Assembly (NCBI GenBank): GCA_016840385.1
Contig: JAEOSL010000010.1
Span: forward strand, 1-57,507
Reading direction: 5' to 3'
Origin: Candidatus Thorarchaeota archaeon
GTDB lineage: Archaea > Asgardarchaeota > Thorarchaeia > Thorarchaeales > Thorarchaeaceae
DNA: 57,507 bases
Part shown: one piece after another, positions 15,655 through 23,880 of the stretch
How positions within the stretch are numbered: the stretch's first letter is position 1
How the letters are laid out: each line of letters opens with the position of its first letter
Translations under genes and position numbers: made by a program
The notes under the pieces: generated by a model
What the model saw: the letters and a program-made list of their open reading frames with translations, nothing else
The model's database searches: none
Told to the model about the DNA's origin: nothing

Positions 15655-15861
15655 TCTAGTTCACCAACGAGAGTTTGTCAATGGAGTATTTAATATCGAA
15701 CAAATTGAGAACTACTCCAGACTTGTTGTAAGTCAAAATAGAATACAACTGGCTTTAAGCAGTCCTTCTAAAATTGATAGTTTCATTGTGAGTAACTGGG
15801 CACAGTATTCTATTATAACTCCACCGGCAAATTCTCATTAACGGTACTACTATATCTGTAC

Positions 15862-15889
15862 CCGACTACACATTTCTTACGAGCTTATA
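15862..15889 (+). promoter_or_regulatory. 28-bp promoter-like motif, copy C
   Basis: ccgactacacatttcttac followed by gagcttata. The cttata starts 29 bp before ATG 15913. It drives the three-gene cluster 15913-16741. A related shorter string (ccgactacacattccgta) occurs at 10778-10795 without the TATA half. Confidence 0.55.
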
Positions 15890-15912
15890 TTGAACGGTCT
15901 CCACAAAGGAGC

Positions 15913-16209
15913 ATGAGGGGCACATCGAACAACCTAACCTGCTATGATTGTCGTGAGTGCATCGACGCTCAGGGAACAGAGCATGGCTTTTGTAAAATCG
16001 AAAAAGCACCAATCGGTGGATTGGACTGGAATGACGAGGACTTTGACAAGTTTCCTGCACACATCCCCCCTAGAATGGCTGGAGGTTGCTGGAAGTTTGG
16101 ACCGAGTACTCCCTTCGCACTACGGACTGCTCACCTTGTCATCTATGTCACTACTGCGGAACGTCTGAGAGAGGTCTTTGGCAATCTCAAGGGAGGTTCA
16201 CCCAAGTGA
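15913..16209 (+). CDS. Small Cys-rich protein
   Basis: A 98-residue protein from ATG 15913 with aaaggag upstream. Four Cys in the first 30 residues (CYDCREC, then FCK) plus one near residue 59 suggest a metal or Fe-S site. The second half is a mixed alpha/beta stretch ending basic. The stop overlaps the next start as GTGA, so translation is probably coupled. Function unknown. Confidence 0.55.
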   Translation: MRGTSNNLTCYDCRECIDAQGTEHGFCKIEKAPIGGLDWNDEDFDKFPAHIPPRMAGGCWKFGPSTPFALRTAHLVIYVTTAERLREVFGNLKGGSPK

Positions 16210-16394
16210 TATTCATCAAGTGGCGTGTGTCTTGGTTCAACGGTGACAATGATCAAAGTGCAGAGTTCTGGCTTCCAAAAGGTGACATTCCAGATATCCA
16301 TCTGAGAGCTTTGTTTAACCTCGTCGAACTGAGCGCGCATGATGATGGGTGCAAGTACGAACTTCTGAAGATTGGGGAGCGTGCGTGTGATTGA
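16206..16394 (+). CDS. Small protein in overlapping gene trio
   Basis: A 62-residue protein from GTG 16206, sharing the GTGA with the stop of the gene before it. Composition is normal for a folded alpha/beta protein (FIKWRVSWFNGD near the start). A longer frame reaches back into the previous gene, but the 4-bp overlap argues for GTG 16206. It ends in a second 4-bp overlap (TTGA) with the next gene. Function unknown. Confidence 0.5.
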   Translation: MIFIKWRVSWFNGDNDQSAEFWLPKGDIPDIHLRALFNLVELSAHDDGCKYELLKIGERACD

Positions 16395-16741
16395 GTCCAG
16401 AGTTTACCCCCGTTGATTCATGGGAAGAAGCCGAGGAGATAATGAATCGTCAGAAGAGAGCTGCTGCACAGGGCACTCTCAATTGGCAATGGGAACTTAT
16501 CAATCCTGGAACCTATGCGATTCGAATTGCTGGAGGTTTGTTGATCTTCACAGAAGTTCTTGAGGATTACAAAGAAGTGGATATGCAGGGTTTCATCTAT
16601 GGAAGGCATTACTCAGTAGCCTGTACACAAGGAGAACTGGGTGATGCTCACCGTTCTACATTCCTAGCGATGATAACAAAAGACATGTTTGAAGCTGCAA
16701 AGAATCTTGATTGGGTCGTTACAACTGGTTTTGAGGGGTAG
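16391..16741 (+). CDS. Hypothetical soluble protein, last of overlapping trio
   Basis: A 116-residue protein from TTG 16391, overlapping the previous stop by four bases. It starts acidic and helical and continues as an alternating alpha/beta fold with no motif that I recognise. The tight TTGA coupling suggests the three products are made in fixed ratio, perhaps as a complex. Confidence 0.5.
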   Translation: MSPEFTPVDSWEEAEEIMNRQKRAAAQGTLNWQWELINPGTYAIRIAGGLLIFTEVLEDYKEVDMQGFIYGRHYSVACTQGELGDAHRSTFLAMITKDMFEAAKNLDWVVTTGFEG

Positions 16742-16792
16742 AGAATTCGTCTTCTCTACCTGTACTTTTTATTTTTGTGAACTGCACTTGAT

Positions 16793-16931
16793 TGAAGAGG
16801 TCACTTTTTAATTTGAAAAGGAAATCGTATGCCTATCATATTTCTTCAATTTAAAGAGGAAGTCATATTGCAATGTATTAGATTACAGTATGAAGGAGGT
16901 CATTCTCGATTTTGAACAAAAAATCATATTG
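16793..16931 (+). repeat. Degenerate direct repeats, consensus TGAARAGGAAATCATAT
   Basis: Copies start at 16793, 16814, 16852, 16891 and 16913, so the intervals are 21, 38, 39 and 22 bp. The best are tgaaaaggaaatcgtatg, taaagaggaagtcatattg and tgaacaaaaaatcatattg. Further copies occur at 18371 and 18390. The one- or two-unit spacing of about 20 bp suggests a regular DNA-protein array rather than a CRISPR. Confidence 0.5.
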
Positions 16932-17124
16932 GCTACTCAATTATTGGACCTCCATGTGAACATAGTCTCTGTTTTGTTTCAGGAAACTTCTACTGATTAA
17001 TGATTTGACTGGTATGACAACATATGAAGAGTCTGTGTGTGTATTCATGCGATGTCCTCATGCAGTCAATTAGCGTTGGCTGTGGTTGCGCCATCGGAGC
17101 GTTAAAGGGCGTATGGAACTAATA

Positions 17125-17143
17125 AGGTTTCGCGAGATGATGC
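17125..17143 (+). repeat. 19-bp direct repeat aggtttcgcgagatgatgc, left copy
   Basis: Identical to 18426-18444, same orientation, on the other side of the 17214 gene. Confidence 0.65.
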
Positions 17144-17213
17144 ATGTGTATAAGGAAAGCAATACAGAAACGAACAAGTACTGTGTTGTCTTGAATTAAT
17201 AGCGTGGGTAGAG

Positions 17214-18314
17214 ATGGAACGGGCAACGAATCCTCATTTGATAGAAGAAGCTGAAACTCTTCTTCGAGAGTATAGCACTAAACTATCCTTGGAAAGTATC
17301 TCAATATTCAAAGAAGATGGAACCTTTCTATACTCATCAGATCCTTCAATGCATCAACAAGAGGGGACAGAATCCTTGTTTGAGGTTCTTGATGGGTTTT
17401 ACTATGCCTTCGAAATTGAAGAAATCCGAGCAATCATGGTGTACAATCACATGAATTGCTTAATCATTACTCCAATGTATCTTGGAAATTGGGGTGAAGT
17501 AGAAGGGTGGATGTTTGCTTTTGGCTGCTGTGAACAGGTGAAATGCTCAGAAATGGCGCTACAACTCAGACTCGATGTTGAGAAAATTAAAAGAGAAAAT
17601 ATCTCGGAAAATCTAACTATCAAAAGGCATGAGGTGAAATTCCAAAGAGCTGTTGATTTTCCAAAGATTCTGGGTAGGGAGTTTGAAGAGAATGGAGATT
17701 CTGTAGTGTTGCTAGATGGATCTAAAGGATTCGTAATGCAGACCTATGGAGAAGCACCTTGGGGAATAACTACTAGAAGGTCCGGGAGAAAATATCCTGA
17801 ACCTCTTCATCAACTTGATGAAGATCTGACCATGAAAATTCATGAACTAGGAATTGGAGTACCCCCATATGAACCAGCGTCATTGGATGAACCGTTTCCA
17901 ATGGAAACAGAAATACTAGAAACCTTAGATTCCGAAAGAGAACCAATAGCAGGAACGGGTCCAGATTACACTGAATCAAATAAAATTCTCAAAATACTCC
18001 TTGTTTATAGCGCATTTATGGCACTCACGATTATACTCTTGGATGTTACTTCCCTTTACTACATCATTGTAGTAACGATAGTTGTGGATGTATTCCTTCT
18101 TGTTAGTATCGGCTTAGAAAGAATTAGTCGCAGTAGTAATCCTTGTTGCTCATGTATAATTTTTCTGATGGGAATTCTATTAGTATGGGCGGGGATTAGT
18201 AGTCTATTGGTGAACTTTGGAGCGATGTCTTTGCTGATATTCTTGTTAGGGATTTATGGTATTATAGCAGGTGTTCTAGCTCATGTTACCAGATCCGAAC
18301 GGATGAGCTTGTGA
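17214..18314 (+). CDS. Membrane-anchored roadblock/longin-like protein
   Basis: A 366-residue protein from ATG 17214. Residues about 15-125 follow the roadblock/longin pattern: a helix, strands around SISIFKEDGTFL, a further strand pair near MNCLIITPMYLGNWGEVEGW, and a closing LRLDVEKIKRE helix. A charged middle (130-255) leads to four C-terminal membrane helices (about 260-355). Roadblock and longin folds regulate small GTPases and are plentiful in Asgard archaea. A GTPase-linked signalling role at the membrane is an inference. It is flanked on both sides by the 19-bp repeat and the degenerate repeats, which suggests a mobile cassette or a shared control region. Confidence 0.5.
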   Translation: MERATNPHLIEEAETLLREYSTKLSLESISIFKEDGTFLYSSDPSMHQQEGTESLFEVLDGFYYAFEIEEIRAIMVYNHMNCLIITPMYLGNWGEVEGWMFAFGCCEQVKCSEMALQLRLDVEKIKRENISENLTIKRHEVKFQRAVDFPKILGREFEENGDSVVLLDGSKGFVMQTYGEAPWGITTRRSGRKYPEPLHQLDEDLTMKIHELGIGVPPYEPASLDEPFPMETEILETLDSEREPIAGTGPDYTESNKILKILLVYSAFMALTIILLDVTSLYYIIVVTIVVDVFLLVSIGLERISRSSNPCCSCIIFLMGILLVWAGISSLLVNFGAMSLLIFLLGIYGIIAGVLAHVTRSERMSL

Positions 18315-18370
18315 TAGTGAATCGAATTCTTGAAGTAAACCCCATCTTCTTTACAATGGTTAACCCAACT

Positions 18371-18408
18371 TGAAAAGCGACCCCCACTTTGAACAGGAAA
18401 TCATATGG
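18371..18408 (+). repeat. Two further copies of the TGAARAGGAAATCATAT repeat
   Basis: tgaaaagcgaccc at 18371 and tgaacaggaaatcatatgg at 18390, about 19 bp apart, lie between the convergent ends of the 17214 and 18451 genes. The second matches the 16913 copy closely. Confidence 0.5.
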
Positions 18409-18425
18409 AGCATGCAACTTGACAT

Positions 18426-18444
18426 AGGTTTCGCGAGATGATGC
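18426..18444 (+). repeat. 19-bp direct repeat aggtttcgcgagatgatgc, right copy
   Basis: Exact copy of 17125-17143. It lies just past the 3' end of the convergent minus-strand gene, so it is not an obvious promoter for either neighbour. Confidence 0.65.
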
Positions 18445-18450
18445 TGAGGA

Positions 18451-19077
18451 TTAGACGATTAGCTCTTCCACTGTAGATTCTTCACTTTCTGAGGGAGAAT
18501 CACCACGAAAGTGATTCATCGCAACTCTAATTCCATAAGAGAGTAGAATCAGTCCATTGACCACTGCTAGATACCAGAGTGCATCTGTAGCTGCTAGAGT
18601 GACAAAAGACGGAAGCATTATGAAGAGTAGACCCATGACGATAGCACTGACACCCAGTGTGGCGATGAGATTTCCAAGCTTGGAAGTATCATCAGGTCGA
18701 GAACCAATCCCATATCCCCACCCAACACCAAAGAGAGCGCCCATCATAGCTAATCCTGCAGCCTGGATTTGAACCGGTGCGAATAGTGCTGCCATCGTGT
18801 CGGTCCACTCAGTTAAGTCAGCACCTGCAAGACCATGTATTGGTGATCCAGACCATGCAACAATGAACCCAACAGTGTTCATGATAAAGTACCCGAAGAT
18901 AGTTCCAAAGGCGATAGCTGCAGTCCCGCCAAGCAACCATGAAAATTCACCGCTCTCATGTCGTTTTAGCTTGATGCCAAAGTAGGTACTGGCAAGCATT
19001 CCTGCTCCAGCTCCGATTGCAAGGGCATCAATGAGAGTTATTTGGATGATAGTTAAGTAGAATTGATCAAGTTGCAT
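18451..19077 (-). CDS. Multi-spanning membrane protein
   Basis: A 208-residue protein with about six hydrophobic helices rich in Gly and Ala and an acidic C-terminal tail (SESEESTVEE). ATG 19077 is chosen over GTG 19086 because ggtga lies six bases before it. The Gly-rich helices resemble small permeases or channel-like proteins, but there is no signature to name a family. Confidence 0.65.
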   Translation of the reverse strand: MQLDQFYLTIIQITLIDALAIGAGAGMLASTYFGIKLKRHESGEFSWLLGGTAAIAFGTIFGYFIMNTVGFIVAWSGSPIHGLAGADLTEWTDTMAALFAPVQIQAAGLAMMGALFGVGWGYGIGSRPDDTSKLGNLIATLGVSAIVMGLLFIMLPSFVTLAATDALWYLAVVNGLILLSYGIRVAMNHFRGDSPSESEESTVEELIV

Positions 19078-19175
19078 AATTGTCACCGTGTGAGTATAGT
19101 TGACAATATCTGCACTGTGCCTAATAAGCTCCTATGTCCGAAGAAAGTTATCCAAGTGGAGTATGCAATTGTGAA

Positions 19176-19967
19176 CTATGCTTTATCTTGAACCCAGGAA
19201 ATGAACTTGCGAAAAAGTCTATTGAATTCCTCAGGTTGCTCAATCATGGGAATATGATCAGCACCACGTACTACAGCAAGATCTGCATATGGAATGTCTT
19301 CGATATAGTTCTTCACAATGGCGGGTGTGATGACATCATCAGCTTCGCCGACAAGCGCAAATGTAGGAATCGTGATGTCTTTGATTCTATCAGTGATATT
19401 GAACTTGTTGCATGCACGAAGGTCTCTTTGCATGGCAATTGAATCCAGATACTTCATGGCTTTCTTATACTGCTTCATATTGATTTTCTCAGCATATTCA
19501 TCAAATGCAGGATGTTTGCGTCGGATAGTTTCTTCCACAGCCTCTCTTACTAATCCTGGGGCAACCTTTGGAAGTCGTAGGTCAGGTGATGAATCTACTA
19601 ACACAAGCGCTTTAGGATTCTTGAACTCGTTATTCAATACGTAAGACATAGCTACTCCACCTCCCATGGAATGACCAACAAGAATGAAATCATTCAGATC
19701 GAGATGGCCAACCAGAGATGCAATCTCATTGGAGTACCCTTGATCAATTGTAGTATCCCCTTTGGCCACATCTGATTTGCCATGACCAGACAGATCAATT
19801 GCGATACAACGATTCGTCTTCGAGAATTCGATCAATTGCAGAGCCCAACAAAAGTGATACGAGCCACCTCCATGAATAAAGAACAAAGGGAGTCCTGCCG
19901 ATTTGTCTTCTCTTCTGTCTATATCGACGTAGTGTATCTTGGTTTTGTCGCATTGAAAGAAGGGCAT
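19176..19967 (-). CDS. Alpha/beta hydrolase
   Basis: A 263-residue alpha/beta-fold hydrolase. Oxyanion motif HGGG at 32-35; nucleophile Ser100 in GHSMGG; acid in GEADDVITP near residue 213; His in GADHIPM near residue 241. A helical cap lies between about 125 and 195. The family covers esterases, C-C hydrolases and lactonases; the sequence does not fix the substrate. No signal peptide, so cytosolic. It is divergent from the phosphoglucosamine mutase-type gene. Confidence 0.85.
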   Translation of the reverse strand: MPFFQCDKTKIHYVDIDRREDKSAGLPLFFIHGGGSYHFCWALQLIEFSKTNRCIAIDLSGHGKSDVAKGDTTIDQGYSNEIASLVGHLDLNDFILVGHSMGGGVAMSYVLNNEFKNPKALVLVDSSPDLRLPKVAPGLVREAVEETIRRKHPAFDEYAEKINMKQYKKAMKYLDSIAMQRDLRACNKFNITDRIKDITIPTFALVGEADDVITPAIVKNYIEDIPYADLAVVRGADHIPMIEQPEEFNRLFRKFISWVQDKA

Positions 19968-20075
19968 GTTTCTCCATCACTAGTAATTTCTCGTGATTTT
20001 TGATATATTGGTATATTTGTTGTACACTAGTTAGCTTTTTCTCTACTTCCGACAGCCAAAATACTCGTGACTCCA

Positions 20076-21452
20076 ATGGCTGACAAACTCTTTGGAACTA
20101 CCGGTGTACGAAAAGTCTATGGAACAGAGTTCGATCTTGAGATGGCACTACATCTCGGAAAGGCTCTAGGTACGTTAGTTGGTGAAGGTACTGTGCTCCT
20201 AGCAAGAGACGCTAGAACAACTGGTCTGATGGTTGCAGATGCACTCTCAGCAGGAATAATGTCAACAGGAGTTAGTGTTGTACGGGCGGGAATCATACCT
20301 ACCCCCACCTTGGCATATTTGACCATGAAAAGAGAATACGAAGCGGGATTGATGGTTACAGCATCTCACAATCCTCCAGAATACACTGGAATCAAGTTTT
20401 GGTCAAAGAGTAGTATGGGCTTTACATCAGACGAAGAGAGAAAGTTAGAGGAGATTTATGAATCAAAGAAATTCACTGCAGCACCATGGGATAGACTTGG
20501 AAAAGAACTGACTATAGAAACCGCAGTAGATGAGCATATCACTGGTATCTTGGAACAGTGTGATGCAGACCTAATTCGTTCAAAGAACTTCACTATCATA
20601 GTTGACCCAGGAAATGGAGCTGGATGTGTACTTGCACCGTATCTGATTCAGAAACTCAGTAAGAAAGTTGTCACAATAAATGGGCAACCAGATGGTCATT
20701 TTCCAGGAAGGAAGTCTGAACCTGAGGAAGAGACCCTAGGTGACCTCATGCAGATGGTGAAGGAAACTGGAGCGGACTTGGGTATTGCACATGATGGAGA
20801 TAGTGACCGGGTTGTCTTTGTCACCGAGAATGGAGAAGTAATTCGTGGCGATAGAACAATTGCACTTCTTGCTCAGGATTATCTCATGACTTCAAAGCCG
20901 GAAACCATTGTAACCACTGTAGATAGCTCCCTTGCCTTGGATGAAACAGTTGAGGAAGGGAACGGTAAAACCATCAGGACTCCTGTAGGAGATATTCAGG
21001 TTGCAATAAAGGTCAAGGAAACAGGAGCAGTCATGGGTGGAGAAGCATGCGGAGTTTTCATTCTACCAGAATTTCATCTCGCACCGGAACCATTTCTCGC
21101 AGCATGTAGAGTTCTAGAGAGAATGGCACGAACGGGTAAGAGCTTTGGTGAACTCATCAAAGACATTCCAATTTATCCAATTAGTAAAGCCAAAGTAAAA
21201 TGTCCTAATGAGAAGAAATCAGCAGTAATGAAGGAATTGAGCAAGACTCTACCCAAGGGACTGAAGGATGTAGTTGATGTTATCACAGTTGATGGCATTG
21301 GAGTGACTCTGAAAGATGGTTGGATACTAGTGAGACCCTCTGGTACTGAACCTGTGATTAGAATAACCTGCGAAGGACCTACTAAAGAGCTAGTTAGTAG
21401 AACACTTGATGAGGCAAAGGCCATTGTTGAGAAAACTATCAAATCAGCATAA
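20076..21452 (+). CDS. glmM: Phosphoglucosamine mutase / phosphomannomutase (archaeal GlmM/ManB type)
   Basis: A 458-residue alpha-D-phosphohexomutase from ATG 20076 (a GTG three codons earlier is less typical). The N-terminus is FGTTGVR, the phosphoserine loop is TASHNP with Ser97, the metal loop is DGDSDR, and the C-terminal phosphate-binding loop is RPSGTEP. It interconverts hexose or hexosamine 6- and 1-phosphates. Archaeal enzymes of this type make glucosamine-1-phosphate for UDP-GlcNAc. That would feed the BshA-like enzyme encoded 1.2 kb downstream, an inference from proximity. Confidence 0.85.
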   Translation: MADKLFGTTGVRKVYGTEFDLEMALHLGKALGTLVGEGTVLLARDARTTGLMVADALSAGIMSTGVSVVRAGIIPTPTLAYLTMKREYEAGLMVTASHNPPEYTGIKFWSKSSMGFTSDEERKLEEIYESKKFTAAPWDRLGKELTIETAVDEHITGILEQCDADLIRSKNFTIIVDPGNGAGCVLAPYLIQKLSKKVVTINGQPDGHFPGRKSEPEEETLGDLMQMVKETGADLGIAHDGDSDRVVFVTENGEVIRGDRTIALLAQDYLMTSKPETIVTTVDSSLALDETVEEGNGKTIRTPVGDIQVAIKVKETGAVMGGEACGVFILPEFHLAPEPFLAACRVLERMARTGKSFGELIKDIPIYPISKAKVKCPNEKKSAVMKELSKTLPKGLKDVVDVITVDGIGVTLKDGWILVRPSGTEPVIRITCEGPTKELVSRTLDEAKAIVEKTIKSA

Positions 21453-21528
21453 CGTTTAGTTTAAGTTCAATGCAGACAATGTTTATAGCGGAAATAAAGA
21501 AAATTATCATAATTCAGAGGCTATACAG

Positions 21529-21939
21529 ATGACCGACGAGAAAAAGGAACTCGAAGACAGTATCCTTGAAGAATTCGAGTGGGCCTTACAAGATCCCAAT
21601 AGCGAGAAAATACGCCAACTTGGTGAAGTAGTTAGTATCATCACAACCAAGTTAATGGAAGCTATTGATGCTCTCCAAACGACAGTGAATGGGCTCCAAG
21701 CTGAAGTTAATGGTTTAGATTCAAAGATCGACTCGCTCTCAAGTCGTGTAGCCAGTGGTGCAACAGCAACTCCAGGAGCCGCAGCAGCACCTGCAGCAGC
21801 AGATGGCGGCGAACCTATGGCAGGATTGGAAAAACCAGCAGCAGATCCACCACCAGCAGCAGGCGGTGGAATGAGCATGATGGGAGAACTGAAACAGCTA
21901 CTCGCAGCTAGAAGACAAAAAGCGGACGGCGCCGAGTAG
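21529..21939 (+). CDS. Small coiled-coil protein with Ala/Pro linker and basic C-terminal helix
   Basis: A 136-residue protein. Residues 1-75 form an acidic helix then a heptad-patterned coiled coil (ALQTTVNGLQAEVNGL). Residues 78-112 are Ala/Pro/Gly-rich and flexible. The last 20 residues (MSMMGELKQLLAARRQK) form an amphipathic basic helix. Coiled coil, Pro-rich linker and short C-terminal helix recall eukaryotic actin-regulator subunits, but these segments are low in information and the likeness may be chance. It converges with the BshB-like gene with 2 bp between them. Confidence 0.6.
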   Translation: MTDEKKELEDSILEEFEWALQDPNSEKIRQLGEVVSIITTKLMEAIDALQTTVNGLQAEVNGLDSKIDSLSSRVASGATATPGAAAAPAAADGGEPMAGLEKPAADPPPAAGGGMSMMGELKQLLAARRQKADGAE

Positions 21940-21941
21940 TC

Positions 21942-22595
21942 CTATATCAACCGCTCAACACTATTTTCCTTGTAAAAAGGACCTGCATGTTCAGGCAGTG
22001 TTATTGTGAATGCTTCAGCACGCTCACACTTTGCTTGAGCACCTCTAAGACGGGTTCTGGTATCGTACAGTTTCTCATAGAAGAAATCAGCTTTCTCAAT
22101 CTGTGATTTGTGTTCTTTTAGTGCACCAAGACCGTATTTGTACGTATCAGTTATGTCAACATACACATGAGGTCTGGATATCATTGTGTTGATTTCCATA
22201 TTGTAAATTCGTTGAACTCTGTGAGCGTCATCAAAGATTGTTGTATGGGACGCCCATTCCACTGCATCGAACACGATTTGTGCGCATTGTTGATGATTGA
22301 TGTTATAATCACCTGAAAAATGAGTGATCACGATTTCGGGCCGAGTCTTGAGAATAGCTCCTACTACTTCATTTCTCATACTCGTATCAATTGCAAAATC
22401 ATCCCGCTCACTGAGAAAGAGATTCCTAACACCAAGAATGCCACAGGCTGTTTTCATCTCTTCATTTCTAGTTGCATTTCCAGTCATACAATGTACATCG
22501 ACAGGAATTCCCAAATCACCGTGTTTCCGTATTGTACCGCCAGCTCCCAAACTTTCATCATCAGGATGCGCAACTACAACAAGAATGGAGTCCAT
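21942..22595 (-). CDS. bshB: BshB-like LmbE/PIG-L family deacetylase
   Basis: A 217-residue zinc deacetylase. ATG 22595 gives the normal LmbE N-terminus MDSILVVVAHPDDE, with ligands His10 and Asp13 and a third His in NINHQQ; longer frames add an unrelated leader. In bacillithiol synthesis BshB removes the acetyl group from GlcNAc-malate. LmbE enzymes also act on other GlcNAc conjugates, so the role rests on its divergent pairing with the BshA-like gene (105 bp between starts) and BshC beyond it. Confidence 0.8.
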   Translation of the reverse strand: MDSILVVVAHPDDESLGAGGTIRKHGDLGIPVDVHCMTGNATRNEEMKTACGILGVRNLFLSERDDFAIDTSMRNEVVGAILKTRPEIVITHFSGDYNINHQQCAQIVFDAVEWASHTTIFDDAHRVQRIYNMEINTMISRPHVYVDITDTYKYGLGALKEHKSQIEKADFFYEKLYDTRTRLRGAQAKCERAEAFTITLPEHAGPFYKENSVERLI

Positions 22596-22700
22596 AACAT
22601 GCACGATGATGACACCACTAATCAAGTTTTGGAATAGTTTGATGTTCAAACCATTTCCCTTAAAGGGGACTAATTCTCCCTCTAACAGAAGGTGACTAAT

Positions 22701-23864
22701 TTGCGTATTGGGGTTAATCTCTATCCTTCAGTAGGTGGCAGTGGATATCTCGCCACTAGATTGGGTCAACACCTAGCTGGCAAGGGCCATGTCTTACACT
22801 TCATTACATATCAGAGACCTTTCTCGATGATGTGGCAACAGACAAAGGGACTCCACGTAGATCTTGTGGACAGGTTCGATTACCCGCTGTTTAAAGCAGT
22901 GGGACCACCTTATGCAATGGCACTAACATCAAAGATAATCAAAGTAGCAAAGGCATCTGAATTAGATTTGATTCATTCCCATTATGCAATTCCTCATGCT
23001 ATGGCAGCCTACATGGCTCGGGAGATCATCAAAATTCCCTATGTTGTCACATTGCACGGCTCAGATGTTCATACTCTAGGACTTGACCCCGCGTACAAGC
23101 CAGTTGTGAAACATACTGTTGAACAGGCGGATGCAGTGACTGCAGTTTCGGAGTTTCTGAAGAAGAAGGCTCACGAGGAACTTGGTATTGAGAGAGATAT
23201 TCATGTTATTCCTAACTTCATCGATACTGGTACTTTTTCACAAGTAACAGGTATCAGATTAGTCGTGGAGAGTGGATGTGTTTCACTAAGAGATGAAGAA
23301 GAAGCCTACGAGATCTGCCCCGATGAAAAAATAATCCTTCATGCATCGAACTTCAGACCAGTCAAGCGTGTTACTAAACTCATTGAAGCAATGAGAATTG
23401 TCGTTGATAGCTATCCCAAAGCTAGACTCGTTATTGCAGGAGATGGACCTACACGAATTGAAGTCGAACGCAAAATTGAGGAACTCAAATTATGCAATAG
23501 TGTTCACTTACTTGGAATTAAGAGCAATATGCAGGAGATAATGTGCTCTGCAGATGTCTTCGCTCTGAATTCTACATTGGAAGGAATGCCACTAGTACTC
23601 CTAGAGGCAATGGCATGCAAACTGCCTGTAATCACAACACCAGCAGGAGGAATTCCAGAACTGGTTCGTCCAGGTTTGGATGGAGTAGTGACTGAGGGGT
23701 ATGATGTAGAGGAATATGCAGCAGAATTACTCGAGCTTCTCAATAATGATAGTAAGAGGAAGAAACTCGGGCAGGCAGGAAAGGCCAGGGTTGAGGATAA
23801 ATTCTCAGCAGAGAAGATAGTATCGAAGTACGAGAAAGTCTTCGAAGAAGTAGTAGGAAAATGA
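22701..23864 (+). CDS. bshA: BshA-like GT4 glycosyltransferase
   Basis: A 387-residue GT-B glycosyltransferase. TTG 22701 gives MRIGVNLYPSVGGSG, matching the usual BshA start, with aaggtga upstream; GTG 22692 is an alternative. It shows HYAIPHAMAAYMA and VTLHGSDVHTLG, both typical of BshA, and the GT4 donor motif EGMPLVLLEAM. A BshA enzyme joins GlcNAc from UDP-GlcNAc to L-malate, the first step of bacillithiol synthesis. Linkage to bshB and bshC supports that over a generic GT4 role. The next gene starts 16 bp downstream. Confidence 0.8.
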   Translation: MRIGVNLYPSVGGSGYLATRLGQHLAGKGHVLHFITYQRPFSMMWQQTKGLHVDLVDRFDYPLFKAVGPPYAMALTSKIIKVAKASELDLIHSHYAIPHAMAAYMAREIIKIPYVVTLHGSDVHTLGLDPAYKPVVKHTVEQADAVTAVSEFLKKKAHEELGIERDIHVIPNFIDTGTFSQVTGIRLVVESGCVSLRDEEEAYEICPDEKIILHASNFRPVKRVTKLIEAMRIVVDSYPKARLVIAGDGPTRIEVERKIEELKLCNSVHLLGIKSNMQEIMCSADVFALNSTLEGMPLVLLEAMACKLPVITTPAGGIPELVRPGLDGVVTEGYDVEEYAAELLELLNNDSKRKKLGQAGKARVEDKFSAEKIVSKYEKVFEEVVGK

Positions 23865-23880
23865 TTGGAGGTTACTAACT

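Larger units (their letters stand above)
16742..17213. other. 472-bp gap with degenerate repeats
   Basis: Non-coding gap before the roadblock-like gene. It contains five degenerate copies of a TGAA-AGG-AAATCATAT motif (16793-16931) and one copy of a 19-bp repeat (17125-17143), each annotated separately. No ORF of note. Confidence 0.5.

Noticed and set aside
15599..15841. 80-codon plus-strand ORF
   Set aside because: It overlaps the 5' end and start region of the 15313-15654 gene head-on and has no clear ribosome site.
16810..16931. Repeats read as a small CRISPR array
   Set aside because: The repeats are too degenerate, intervals alternate between about 20 and 39 bp, spacer lengths are not constant, and no cas gene is present.
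18765..18779. Minus-strand CCGGTTCAAATCC, also T-loop-like
   Set aside because: It encodes APVQIQ in the 18451 membrane protein, and no cloverleaf forms around it.
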